NCBI GenBank assembly: GCA_019114945.1
Contig: DXEN01000016.1
Span: 1-51,324, forward strand
Direction: 5' to 3'
From: Candidatus Parabacteroides intestinigallinarum
GTDB taxonomy: Bacteria > Bacteroidota > Bacteroidia > Bacteroidales > Tannerellaceae
DNA: 51,324 nucleotides
Shown here: positions 1-8,377 of the stretch, piece after piece
Layout of the letters: each line of letters opens with the position of its first letter
How positions within the stretch are numbered: position 1 is the stretch's first letter
The notes under the pieces: generated by a model
The model's database searches: none
Told to the model about the DNA's origin: nothing
Seen by the model: only the letters and a program-made list of their open reading frames with translations
Made by a program: the position numbers and the translations under genes

Positions 1-185
1 CGGAAGAAATAGAACTCGAAGAAGTCAGTCCGATACCGCTTGTCCGTGTCGAACCAGCCCCGCTTCTCCGTGCTTTCCGCCGTGTTCAGCAGGAAGTCCA
101 CGCCGCACGAGCTTTTGGAGTATTTCAGGAGGGAAATCTGTTCGGGCGTGTCGTTGTATATGCCGTAAGTGTCTTTGCGATTCAT
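1..185 (-). CDS. Probable AraC-family transcriptional regulator, N-terminal fragment
   Basis: The gene is cut by the left window edge; about 62 N-terminal residues are visible, starting MNRKDTYGIYNDTPEQ from an ATG whose complement lies at 183-185. The visible part has Asp/Thr-Pro-Glu-Gln followed by an aromatic-rich stretch (FFEFYFF). From memory this resembles the N-terminal sensor part of Bacteroides AraC-type regulators, but no helix-turn-helix is visible, so the family call is tentative. A good Bacteroides-type promoter sits just upstream. It is divergent from the alkaline-phosphatase-like gene and could regulate it; that is inference from position only. Confidence 0.45.
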   Translation of the reverse strand, partial: MNRKDTYGIYNDTPEQISLLKYSKSSCGVDFLLNTAESTEKRGWFDTDKRYRTDFFEFYFF

Positions 186-204
186 CTTTATTTGTTTATG
201 GCAA

Positions 205-235
205 CAAAGGTAAGATTCTTTTAGCGGACTACAAA
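205..235 (-). promoter_or_regulatory. Bacteroides-type promoter for the leftmost gene
   Basis: On the minus strand TTTG (232-235) is followed after 19 bases by TACCTTTG (205-212), an exact fit to the Bacteroides housekeeping promoter. It lies 20 bases upstream of the start codon at 185. Confidence 0.75.
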
Positions 236-300
236 CGGATTACTTATCAAAATGGTAGGTATTGGCTCTTGATTGGTAGTATTTTATGTCGCTGATTACT

Positions 301-308
301 TACTTTCG
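301..308 (+). promoter_or_regulatory. Possible -7 box for the alkaline-phosphatase-like gene
   Basis: TACTTTCG is one base off TAnnTTTG and lies 21 bases before the ATG at 330. No TTTG is correctly spaced upstream, but ATTGG occurs twice (261-265 and 272-276), which may mark an activator site rather than a strong -33 element. Confidence 0.35.
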
Positions 309-329
309 CGAATAAAAAGAGATTCGAAT

Positions 330-1442
330 ATGAAACATTACAGTTTATTCAAAGCGCTTTGTTATTTCGTTTTCGTTGTTTTTCCCTTTTGTTTGCAGGC
401 AAAAGATGCGGAACCACGGAATATCATCCTCTTTATCGGAGATGGAATGAGTCTTGCCCAATGGCAGACGGGTATGATTATGAGTGATAAACCGCTTAAT
501 ATCGAGCGTATGCGTTCAGTTGGCATTGTGCGAACGAATTCCTTAACGGACTTTAATGGAGATGGTCCGTCTCACGGAACTGCCATCGCTTCGGGGGTGA
601 ACACTCGAAAGGGAACTGTCGGTCTCGATTCGGACGGAAAGCCTGTGAAATCCATTATGGAATACGCGGCAGAGAATCAAATCGCAACAGGAATCGTGTC
701 GGCCAATACGTTATTGGAAGGCAGCATCGCCCCTTTTGTCGCGCATGTCGAAAGCCGGATGCAAACGGAAGATATCGCGAAGGCTTATGTAGAACAAACG
801 CCGGATGTCTTTATCGGTGGCGGAATGCGTTATTTCACCGAACGAAAAGACGGTCAGGATTTGTTGGCTATATTGGAAAGTAAGGGTTATCACATCGCGG
901 AATCTATGGATGAAATACGAAATGTCCACGAAGGAAAATTGGCTGGCTTTATTTCCGAGACCAATGTACCGGATATCTCGCGGGGGCGTGGGGATTCACT
1001 TACCGAATCCGTCCGTACCGCGATAGATTTGTTGAGCCAATCGGAAAAGGGATTCTTCCTTTTGGTCGGCGATATGTTTGTAGACCGGGCATCGCACGCT
1101 TGCGACACGGAGCTGGTCGGTAGAGAGGCGATAGATCTTGACAAAGCGGTCGGCATCGCGTTGGATTTCGCGGAAAAGGAGGGCAACACATTGGTCGTAG
1201 TGGTTGGCGGTCCGGAAGCATCGGGTATGGTACTTGTCGGAGGGGATATTACGAAGCACGAGGTAACCGCAAAATGGGCGATGCAGGGAATGATTCATAC
1301 CGGGACGATGGTTCCCGTATTTTCCTATGGGGTTGGTGCTGAAAGGTTTCAAGGAATCATGAAGAATACGGATTTGTTCTTCCATATTAAGGAACTATTA
1401 TTGAATGAAAATAAAGTTTACGGCCAACGAGATTCGTTATGA
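330..1442 (+). CDS. Alkaline-phosphatase-like protein lacking catalytic residues
   Basis: A 370-residue exported protein of the PhoA-type alkaline phosphatase family. I chose the ATG at 330 because a signal peptide (MKHYSLFKALCYFVFVVFPF, cut near LQA-KD) begins there; upstream in-frame starts overlap the promoter region. The first metal-binding motif is kept (NIILFIGDGM, D38). Compared by eye with E. coli PhoA, the nucleophile region is D78-G79-P80 where PhoA has Asp101-Ser102-Ala103, so the catalytic Ser is Gly. Glu322 is Gly247 and Asp369-His370 are Gly294-Pro295. D252, H256 and H323 match Asp327, His331 and His412. Zinc and phosphate handling should be badly damaged, so a pseudo-phosphatase (phosphate binder or regulator) is more likely than an active enzyme. 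The alignment is manual. Confidence 0.8.
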   Translation: MKHYSLFKALCYFVFVVFPFCLQAKDAEPRNIILFIGDGMSLAQWQTGMIMSDKPLNIERMRSVGIVRTNSLTDFNGDGPSHGTAIASGVNTRKGTVGLDSDGKPVKSIMEYAAENQIATGIVSANTLLEGSIAPFVAHVESRMQTEDIAKAYVEQTPDVFIGGGMRYFTERKDGQDLLAILESKGYHIAESMDEIRNVHEGKLAGFISETNVPDISRGRGDSLTESVRTAIDLLSQSEKGFFLLVGDMFVDRASHACDTELVGREAIDLDKAVGIALDFAEKEGNTLVVVVGGPEASGMVLVGGDITKHEVTAKWAMQGMIHTGTMVPVFSYGVGAERFQGIMKNTDLFFHIKELLLNENKVYGQRDSL

Positions 1443-1447
1443 ATGGT

Positions 1448-1475
1448 TGGGCGGGTAAGCATTACCTCCCGCCCA
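1448..1475. terminator. Hairpin between convergent genes
   Basis: TGGGCGGG (1448-1455) and CCCGCCCA (1468-1475) form a perfect 8-bp GC-rich stem between the phosphatase-like gene and the convergent helicase gene. The right arm overlaps the helicase C-terminal codons. There is no T-run, so a terminator role is only plausible. Confidence 0.4.
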
Positions 1476-4400
1476 CGAACAGGTCGAAGCAGAAGGGTAG
1501 GCGCCGCTTCTTATAGTTCAGGACGTAGGCGAACGAGGTTCTTTCCCGCTTAAGCGCTTTCACGCGGCGGCTCAGGTTATCCACGAAGACCTTGTAGGTG
1601 TTCAGCTGGTGGTCCGTGTCGGAGTGTTGGACGAAAATGACATAGTGGTTGAGCGGGTAGCGCGCCATGACGTCGTTGATCTGCTGGGCGAGCCGCTCGG
1701 CGAAACGTGCCGTGATGTTGGAGAAGAAATAGGACAGGTTCAGGACGACCAGCGAGGGGAGCTCCGAGCACCCCGCCCAATACGCCTCGTCGAGCGCGGC
1801 GAACGACTCGATCATCCTGTAGCGCAATCGGTTGTGGAAGCGGTCGTCGAGCAACCGCGCGCCCATCCGCTTCATCGCCGCCGAGATGTCGACACCCGTA
1901 TAGACCATGTTCGGGGTGTCGGGCAAGAAGACCTCGGCGAAGGCCAGGCCGCATGTCGCCGGGCCACAACCGATATCGATCATCCACACACGCCCCTCCA
2001 CGGAGCGGATTAGCGCGCGTGTCCAGGCACCACAGCTCTCATACAGGTTTTTGGCGCTGCAATAGTGTTGGCGCATGATGTAATAACAATAAAGCAGCAC
2101 CTGCCGCTCGGGGCTCATCGCGACGTCGTCGAATAGGGTGATCTGGTTGGAGAAGTTCACGCGACCATAGCCAATGGCGTTCAGGTTCGTGGGCATGTCA
2201 TAGCCAAAGACCTTCGAGGGCCATTCCTCGCCCGAGGCCTCCTTGACGGGCTGGAGCACGTGGCGCTCGTAGGCGGTGTTGAATTCCCGTGTGGTGGTGT
2301 AAGTGGCTTGGCTCAAGTCTAAGGCCTCCACTCGCTCGTATTCCGGCACTTGGAAACGACCCGCCACGTAATCGTCTCGCTCGATATCGAAGTATCCCTG
2401 CCGGCTGCGGACGAACTCGATCAGCTTGAAGAAGGTGAAATTGTTCGAGAGCAATTCGGGGTTGCCGACCATCAGCAAGTGCTCCTCCGCCCGCGTCATG
2501 GCCACGTTGAGCTTGCGGTCGACCACCGTGCCATCCGCATCCTCGAAGACGTTGTTCGTCAGGAAGTCCAGTTGGTAATATTTCTGGATCGTGAAGCCAT
2601 AGATGATGTATTTCCGCTGGGAGCCTTGATAACGCTCCACCGTGTCGATCGTAATATCGTGCAAGGCCTGGATGCCGTATTTGTCGATCGTGTTGCGGAT
2701 GGTCGCGATCTGGTTCCGGTAGGGAACGATCACACCCACGGTCTCATTAACATCAAAGTTTTCCTTTTCGATATCATAGATCTTCACGACCGTCGCGGCG
2801 ATGATATCCGCCTCCACCTGATTGACCTTGTCCGACGAGGAAGACGCTTCCGGCGACCTGGCCGCGATAAAGGTGACGCGTCGGGTGGCCAGCAAATCCA
2901 CGATGCCATTCCCGCTCATGCCCAAGGCCGGCAAGGCCCGGTTTTGGTGAGGGCGGGGCACTTCCTCGAGGGCGTTATTATAAAAGGTATAATTCGGGAA
3001 GAGGGCGATGTCGTGGTGCATCCGTCCTTGCTTGGTGAGCAAGTAAGTCAGGTTCTTATTGTTTCGGTATTTCTTAAGCAATCGCTCGAACAAGGAGAGG
3101 CGGCAATCCGTCAACAAGATCTCATTCAACAGGGCGTCCTGTACTCGCGAGACGTCTGGTTTCTGCTGCACCACCGCGGGCAGTTGCTTGTGATCGCCAA
3201 TCAAGACGAATTTCCGGATGGCCGGGACACCCTCCCGGTGGGCGCTCAGCAGACCGATCAAATGCGGCTCCAAGATCTGGGAAGCCTCATCAATCACCGC
3301 CAAGCTAAAGGACTTCAATTGGAAGAGAGAGAGGTTGGCGTTCAGTGCGGTTGTCGTTCCCACGAAGACCCGTGTAGAGAGCAGCTTTTGCCGTAACTCC
3401 TCCATCTTCGCGCAGTCCCGTACCTGGGCGCTGAGCATATACTCCCGATAGGCTGGCGAGCAACTCAATCTCGTCCCGATCCGGATAAAGTCGATCCCTT
3501 CCGCCACCAGCTTGCCGCAAATCTCATCGATGGCCCGATTGGTATAGGCCATCAGGAGGATGTTGCTCTTCGGCTTCAGCAACTCTTCCTTTACCGTGTT
3601 CAAGAGGCCATAGGAGGTCTTGCCCGTCCCCGGAGGACCAATGATCAGGAAAAGATCCCTCGCCCTTTTCACCTGCGAGGCCAGCTCGTTGAAAGCGCCA
3701 TAATCCCCCTTCAATGCGAGCGATGGGTCATGTTCAGGCTCTCGCTGGAAGAGCAACAAGTCGCGACGCTCCTTGGGTGCCGACAGGAATGCGTGCATCC
3801 CCCGATAGAGTGAGCTGTAGGAAGAGTCCAGGAAGTCGTGCTCGATCGCCCACAATTTCCCCGCTTCCCGCTTGAACACCCGCCCATCGGACTGCGCGGC
3901 CCGCAACGCCAATTGGATGGTATCGATCCGTAAATCCTCGATCGTGCAGCGGAACACCATGGTCGTACGGACATCTGGTTCCTCGCCCGGATTATAGGGG
4001 TAAAGGATCACGATATCCCCAACGCGGAAATTAGACATATCGTTATCCTTCGTCTCCGAGAAACGGAGGGTTACGGACTTAATCTCCCCTTCCGTCTGGT
4101 CGTTCGGCGAGGCAAGCTTCAAGCCACAATAGATATTGCCCGCCCGCAGCTTCTCTTCCAGCGAATCATACCATTTCGCCGCGAAGCCGGAGTTCTCCTT
4201 GGTCTTGTTTCCCAATTTGGACAACAAATGCTCGTTGGCGATAAAGGTCATGAAACGGAAATAATAGGCTTTCTCTAACTCGGAAGCCTGGTGGATTGGG
4301 GTCACCAGGCTCTCGATTTGCTTTGATTGGTAATCCTCCCAAAGCCGACCGGAAGTCCCCTTTTGGTTCATCTTCTCCGGCGTGATCGCCTCCAAGATCC

Positions 4401-6360
4401 GAAAACCGGACGGACGGGCGTACAAGATCTCTGTCCAAGCGATCTCATTCCGGATCTTCATCGCCCGGAAGATTAACTCCGGAGCGAATCCCAATCCCAG
4501 TAAACTGTTCGTGTATTTCGAATAAAGAAGGAAAGCGTGCAACTCTTGCTTGTTCCGCTCGTAAATCTCCCGGAAATTATAACGGATCAACGCCATGTAG
4601 AGCAACAACTGCACGTAATGCTCCTCCTTCTGTTTAGGTTTGACATAGTTATCATAAGGGAACTCCCCCTTCCCGGACTTTTGCTCGATCAAGACCCGGA
4701 AGTCCAATTGCAAATAATCCATACGTCCTTGGAGGCCCAACAACTCAGAGAAGAAAGACGGTTCGACCATCGCCGCTTTCAAGTCGAAATGCTTCATGTG
4801 GTTCGGCAATTCCGTATAGATCGCTTGGGCGATGTTTTGCTTCTGCTTTTGCGCTTCGCTATGGAAGCTTGCGTCAATCCCCCCGGTCAACAGCCCCAAT
4901 GCGTTATCTTGATAGAAATCCCTTATGCTTTGGGCGTAGGGTCGTGCGTCCGGCAACTGATGGATCGCCTCGTCTAACAATTGCCCCGCGAAATTACCCA
5001 ACAGGATCGGGCCTGTCGCTTGAACGGGAGTAATCTTATTCAAGAGGTTCACGAAAGGCGATTCCGCGTAGTTCGTGAAACAGCGGGCAACCGAAGAAAT
5101 ATCCACAAGAAAGTCGGGTTCGAATACGATCAACTCCGGATAGAGGATTCCCTCCTCCTTGCGAGGACGCACCAAGTTCAACTGGGCGCCTTTATAGAAA
5201 AGATTCTTCAAATAGCTCCAATCATAATCATAGGTACGATTGGTCAGATAGTCTATCTTAAGCAATTCCTCCTCCCCGGACTCCTCTGATTGCCCATAGA
5301 CATACTGATCGTCCCATTGCTCTATCAGCACCCGTAGCCGCTCTCCGACAAGCGGCGCTTTGAACACGGGCAGCTCCTCTTTCGGGAAGAGCGCCGAGAG
5401 CGTCTCCGGGATTCGGGCTCTCGGGTAAACGAACGCGATGAACGCGCACAGGTTCCTCAAGTCGTGGCGATAATATTTTTCCAAATCCTGAACGGGGAGC
5501 TTGCTACTTTTCCTCAGTCTGACCCGCGTATCGTTCGTATGCCTCGCCATCTCGCGAGACGCTCCGTGTTCCTTCAGCAGGTAATCCGTCTTGGCGAAAG
5601 GCCCACCAAAATGAAGTCTCGTCGCGCTCGTATTCAAATCCAGGCATTTATGGAACACCCTGTTGTAGGCCTGATAAACGGCCTGATAATTAGGAACCTG
5701 CCGGGTAGCCGCTTCCAGTTCCTCAAACAAATTTGTGGACGACTCCGGATCGTAAGCTTCGGAAAGCGTCGCCGAATCTTCTTGCCCCCGCTCTTTCGTC
5801 ACCTCGAATTCCTCTATCCGCAATAAAGCCGGTATCCGTTCGATATACTCCGCCTCGAAAACAGGGCGATTCCGACTTCCCAAAAGAACCGATAGCCGCG
5901 TGTAGTCGCATACGGAAAGCCATGCCTTGACCGTTCCGGACAACTGGGTCGTATCGATACGAGCCTTTTTCCCAAAGATAATGGTCGCTCCCAGCGCCTG
6001 AACCTTCTGTCCTAACAACACCGTCAACCCTTTCGCCACCCGACTCCGATTCAACCGGATTTGCTCATATGGGGTCTTCCTTCCGGCTCCGCCTTCGATA
6101 ATCAGGCCGTCCGAAGTCCAGGAGCCATTCTCTCGCGCGACAATCTGGCCACCCCAATTCTTAAACTCCAAAATCCGGAATCCACCCGTGGTCACCAAAA
6201 GCGCGTCCAACTCGACCCCTTCGATATTGTAATTCCCGATTAGCAGGCAAGGATCCGTGCGATCGGCATACTTCGCCTCAAGCATCGCCCGGATCGCGTC
6301 GAATTGTTTCCGCTCCGCGGCATGATCATATTCCGATATCTTAAACACACGCAAGGCCAT
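1462..6360 (-). CDS. Giant NERD / Cas4-like nuclease / SF1 helicase / methyltransferase-like fusion
   Basis: A 1632-residue soluble protein with at least four recognisable parts. Residues 10-125 are a NERD nuclease-like domain (VELDALLV with D52, then ILEFKNWGG with E65 and K67). Residues 520-600 hold a PD-(D/E)XK core of the Cas4/RecB type (GRMD D548, IEQK E559 and K561, QLLLY Q584-Y588). Residues 880-1315 are a UPF1/Dna2-type SF1 helicase: Walker A GPPGTGKT 908-915, DEAS 1024-1027, GDHKQLPA 1055-1062, YQGSQRK near 1244-1250 and VAMTRAEEH 1286-1294. Residues 1455-1630 look like a Rossmann SAM methyltransferase (IDIGCGPATCG 1461-1471, GVDIS 1489-1493). It lies 18 bases after the DUF1848 gene and is surely co-transcribed. 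All catalytic motifs named are intact. DNA processing in repair or phage defence is inference; the domains are seen. Confidence 0.85.
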   Translation of the reverse strand: MALRVFKISEYDHAAERKQFDAIRAMLEAKYADRTDPCLLIGNYNIEGVELDALLVTTGGFRILEFKNWGGQIVARENGSWTSDGLIIEGGAGRKTPYEQIRLNRSRVAKGLTVLLGQKVQALGATIIFGKKARIDTTQLSGTVKAWLSVCDYTRLSVLLGSRNRPVFEAEYIERIPALLRIEEFEVTKERGQEDSATLSEAYDPESSTNLFEELEAATRQVPNYQAVYQAYNRVFHKCLDLNTSATRLHFGGPFAKTDYLLKEHGASREMARHTNDTRVRLRKSSKLPVQDLEKYYRHDLRNLCAFIAFVYPRARIPETLSALFPKEELPVFKAPLVGERLRVLIEQWDDQYVYGQSEESGEEELLKIDYLTNRTYDYDWSYLKNLFYKGAQLNLVRPRKEEGILYPELIVFEPDFLVDISSVARCFTNYAESPFVNLLNKITPVQATGPILLGNFAGQLLDEAIHQLPDARPYAQSIRDFYQDNALGLLTGGIDASFHSEAQKQKQNIAQAIYTELPNHMKHFDLKAAMVEPSFFSELLGLQGRMDYLQLDFRVLIEQKSGKGEFPYDNYVKPKQKEEHYVQLLLYMALIRYNFREIYERNKQELHAFLLYSKYTNSLLGLGFAPELIFRAMKIRNEIAWTEILYARPSGFRILEAITPEKMNQKGTSGRLWEDYQSKQIESLVTPIHQASELEKAYYFRFMTFIANEHLLSKLGNKTKENSGFAAKWYDSLEEKLRAGNIYCGLKLASPNDQTEGEIKSVTLRFSETKDNDMSNFRVGDIVILYPYNPGEEPDVRTTMVFRCTIEDLRIDTIQLALRAAQSDGRVFKREAGKLWAIEHDFLDSSYSSLYRGMHAFLSAPKERRDLLLFQREPEHDPSLALKGDYGAFNELASQVKRARDLFLIIGPPGTGKTSYGLLNTVKEELLKPKSNILLMAYTNRAIDEICGKLVAEGIDFIRIGTRLSCSPAYREYMLSAQVRDCAKMEELRQKLLSTRVFVGTTTALNANLSLFQLKSFSLAVIDEASQILEPHLIGLLSAHREGVPAIRKFVLIGDHKQLPAVVQQKPDVSRVQDALLNEILLTDCRLSLFERLLKKYRNNKNLTYLLTKQGRMHHDIALFPNYTFYNNALEEVPRPHQNRALPALGMSGNGIVDLLATRRVTFIAARSPEASSSSDKVNQVEADIIAATVVKIYDIEKENFDVNETVGVIVPYRNQIATIRNTIDKYGIQALHDITIDTVERYQGSQRKYIIYGFTIQKYYQLDFLTNNVFEDADGTVVDRKLNVAMTRAEEHLLMVGNPELLSNNFTFFKLIEFVRSRQGYFDIERDDYVAGRFQVPEYERVEALDLSQATYTTTREFNTAYERHVLQPVKEASGEEWPSKVFGYDMPTNLNAIGYGRVNFSNQITLFDDVAMSPERQVLLYCYYIMRQHYCSAKNLYESCGAWTRALIRSVEGRVWMIDIGCGPATCGLAFAEVFLPDTPNMVYTGVDISAAMKRMGARLLDDRFHNRLRYRMIESFAALDEAYWAGCSELPSLVVLNLSYFFSNITARFAERLAQQINDVMARYPLNHYVIFVQHSDTDHQLNTYKVFVDNLSRRVKALKRERTSFAYVLNYKKRRLPFCFDLFVGGR

Positions 6361-6378
6361 ACTCCATTCTCCTCCTTT

Positions 6379-7455
6379 TTAACGTCCGGTAATTGTTTCC
6401 GCGTACTTATTCAAGCGATGCGCCTCATAATTACGCCGCGCGGCCTCCTTACTCGTATTCGCGTAACAATACTCACACAAGTGCACGCAAGTGTTGTACT
6501 CCCCGATATCCTTGGCCATCATGCATCCGCAAAAGGAGCGTTGTCCCGCATCCTTCTTATGCTTACTATAAAAATAATGAGTATCGTCCAGCTGGATCGC
6601 GTCCGCCGGTATTCGGGGTATATCGAATAGAGAGGGCTGAAGCTCATGGATCTCCACTTTCATAAATTCCATCAAGGCCTTATCCCGCCAGGCGATCCTC
6701 GTAATCAAATCGCCATCAATACACCGGTTATGGACGATTCCATACCGCTCGATATCGATCTTCTCGCAACAGGTCGCCAACTGATAATCCCAATCTCTTT
6801 CTTGGTTCATCCGGGAAAGACGCTCTGCGAAGGTTTCCATCCGCCCCGCCTCCCATATCCGATAAGGGACGCCATTTCGTTTCAAATTACTTTTGACTTT
6901 GGCATATTCCTCGATATCCGCGAAACTAAAAACGAGCTTCTCTGTTTGCCCTCGCAATAGATCGCCCACACGCTGTACTTTCTCGAGCAACCGTTCCTCG
7001 TCCACCGCATCCGTCAAGATTAGGGGATCAAACCGCCAGATCACCCGGCCTTTCCCCAAACGCTCGATGAGTCGGTGGAACGTCTCTATCCGATAGGCCA
7101 AGGGTTTCACCCCTTTCTCTAGACCCTCCGCCTCGTAGTCGTTCAAGCTGTATTGCACATAACACCCTATTTCCTTCTCTTCCAGATAATCCAACAATCC
7201 GGACGTCAACAAGGGACGGGGATCCTTCGACCAAAAGACGATAAACCGCGTATTGGCGTATGACACGTAGCTCCTCACGCCATTGAACGGATTGGTCCAC
7301 ACGGAATAACCTTTCTCCTTCAACCGATAAAGGAACCAATCTGCGTAGAAAGCGGGAATATCCGTACTCCTGCTCGCCGAGACAATCACGGGGATTTGCG
7401 CGACCGCCTTATCCCCATTCTCCAATGTAATCTCCTCTTTCGCCCACGATGCCAT
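6379..7455 (-). CDS. DUF1848 protein with C-terminal radical-SAM-like cysteine motif
   Basis: A 358-residue protein of the DUF1848 family, recognised from the VSASRSTDIP start (25-34), the WSKDPRPL segment (75-82), IWRFDPLILTD (139-149) and the C-terminal cysteine cluster. The cluster is CGC (C309, C311) followed by CVHLCEYCYA with C323, C327 and C330. This is exactly the CX3CX2C spacing that binds the 4Fe-4S cluster of radical SAM enzymes, and the HxCxYCY context resembles spore photoproduct lyase, but it sits at the C-terminus instead of the N-terminus. It is the first gene of a two-gene operon with the nuclease-helicase fusion. Biochemical function is not known to me; a redox or lesion-repair enzyme working with the helicase is inference. 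Confidence 0.8.
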   Translation of the reverse strand: MASWAKEEITLENGDKAVAQIPVIVSASRSTDIPAFYADWFLYRLKEKGYSVWTNPFNGVRSYVSYANTRFIVFWSKDPRPLLTSGLLDYLEEKEIGCYVQYSLNDYEAEGLEKGVKPLAYRIETFHRLIERLGKGRVIWRFDPLILTDAVDEERLLEKVQRVGDLLRGQTEKLVFSFADIEEYAKVKSNLKRNGVPYRIWEAGRMETFAERLSRMNQERDWDYQLATCCEKIDIERYGIVHNRCIDGDLITRIAWRDKALMEFMKVEIHELQPSLFDIPRIPADAIQLDDTHYFYSKHKKDAGQRSFCGCMMAKDIGEYNTCVHLCEYCYANTSKEAARRNYEAHRLNKYAETITGR

Positions 7456-7504
7456 AAAACCGATATATTATAACCGTTCGCGTTCTTGATAAACGCGCTC
7501 GATA

Positions 7505-7512
7505 CAAAGGTA
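7505..7512 (-). promoter_or_regulatory. -7 promoter box for the DUF1848-helicase operon
   Basis: TACCTTTG on the minus strand lies about 50 bases upstream of the DUF1848 start codon. The upstream -33 element is weak (ATTG at 7535-7538, 22 bases away), suggesting modest or activated transcription. The 22-base repeat array begins 43 bases further upstream. Confidence 0.6.
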
Positions 7513-7554
7513 AGTCTTTATCGCGAGATAACGGCAATCCGCCGGCTATTTGAG

Positions 7555-7642
7555 ACAAACCTATGTTTTACTCTTTATGAACCTATGCTTTGCACCCGGA
7601 GAAACTATGTTTTACACGGGAAACATAGATGCCTTTTCCCCC
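7555..7642. repeat. Intergenic array, four 22-base units (array A)
   Basis: Four imperfect tandem units start at 7555, 7577, 7599 and 7621. The core CTATG recurs at 7561, 7583 and 7605, exactly 22 bases apart; the fourth unit has AGATG at the same phase. The core reads ACCTATGTTTTA, closely similar to the units at 24243-24418 and 49305-49414. The array fills the divergent gap between the DUF1848 and rpsF promoters. A short in-frame peptide could be drawn across it but has no support. Confidence 0.75.
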
Positions 7643-7658
7643 TTTTTTTACTGTACCC

Positions 7659-7689
7659 CTTGCCGTTTCCAAAATAATCACTACCTTTG
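7659..7689 (+). promoter_or_regulatory. Promoter of the rpsF-rpsR-rplI operon
   Basis: CTTG (7659-7662) is followed after 19 bases by TACCTTTG (7682-7689), 40 bases upstream of the rpsF ATG. It is a near-perfect Bacteroides housekeeping promoter, as expected for ribosomal protein genes. Confidence 0.8.
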
Positions 7690-7729
7690 CACCGCAAAAA
7701 ATAATTAATCAATTATCAAATAACAAATT

Positions 7730-8083
7730 ATGAACAATTACGAGACCGTTTTCATTTTGACTCCCGTTTTGTCTGATGTCCAGATGAAGGAAGCGGTAGA
7801 GAAATTCACGACTCTCTTGAAGTCGCAAGGCGCTGAGATCGTGAATGAGGAGAACTGGGGTTTGCGCAAATTGGCTTATCCTATCCAGAAGAAGACGACT
7901 GGCTTCTATCAACTGATCGAGTTTAAGGCAGATCCGACCGTGATCGCTACTTTGGAGGTGAACTTCCGTCGTGACGAGCGCGTGATCCGTTTCCTGACAT
8001 TCCGTCAAGACAAGTACGCTGCGGAATATGCGGCTAAGAGAAGAAATTTGAGAGCATCTAAAGAAACAGTAAAGGAGAATTAA
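7730..8083 (+). CDS. rpsF: 30S ribosomal protein S6
   Basis: A 117-residue protein with the classic S6 start ([20 protein letters not shown]) and the [16 protein letters not shown] and [11 protein letters not shown] segments. S6 binds the central domain of 16S rRNA together with S18. It is the first gene of the rpsF-rpsR-rplI operon, only two bases before rpsR. As commonly in Bacteroidota, ssb is not inserted between S6 and S18. Length and start are typical. Confidence 0.97.
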   Translation: MNNYETVFILTPVLSDVQMKEAVEKFTTLLKSQGAEIVNEENWGLRKLAYPIQKKTTGFYQLIEFKADPTVIATLEVNFRRDERVIRFLTFRQDKYAAEYAAKRRNLRASKETVKEN

Positions 8084-8085
8084 TT

Positions 8086-8355
8086 ATGGCAACAACTCAA
8101 TCAGAAATCAGATATTTGACACCGCCTTCGGTAGATGTTAAGAGAAAGAAATATTGCCGTTTCAAGAAAAGCGGCATCAAGTATATCGATTACAAGGATC
8201 CCGAGTTCTTGAAGAAGTTCTTGAACGAGCAAGGCAAGATCCTTCCGCGTCGTATCACCGGTACTTCCTTGAAGTTCCAACGTCGTGTGGCTCAGGCCGT
8301 AAAGCGCGCGCGTCACTTGGCTTTGCTTCCATACGTAACCGATTTGATGAAATAA
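8086..8355 (+). CDS. rpsR: 30S ribosomal protein S18
   Basis: An 89-residue basic protein with the S18 signature ([17 protein letters not shown], then [31 protein letters not shown]). It partners S6 on the 30S platform. It starts two bases after the rpsF stop and ends 22 bases before rplI, consistent with one transcript. An AAAGGAGG-like ribosome site for the next gene sits in that gap. Confidence 0.97.
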   Translation: MATTQSEIRYLTPPSVDVKRKKYCRFKKSGIKYIDYKDPEFLKKFLNEQGKILPRRITGTSLKFQRRVAQAVKRARHLALLPYVTDLMK

Positions 8356-8377
8356 TAAATAAAGGAGGAGACAGAAT

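Noticed and set aside
2350-3396. 348-codon plus-strand reading frame opposite the helicase gene
   Set aside because: Lies wholly inside the helicase motifs on the other strand; has no ribosome site or promoter and a composition typical of an antisense shadow.
7486-7677. 63-codon plus-strand gene in the rpsF upstream region
   Set aside because: Runs through the 22-base repeat array and the rpsF promoter; no ribosome site and no conserved features.
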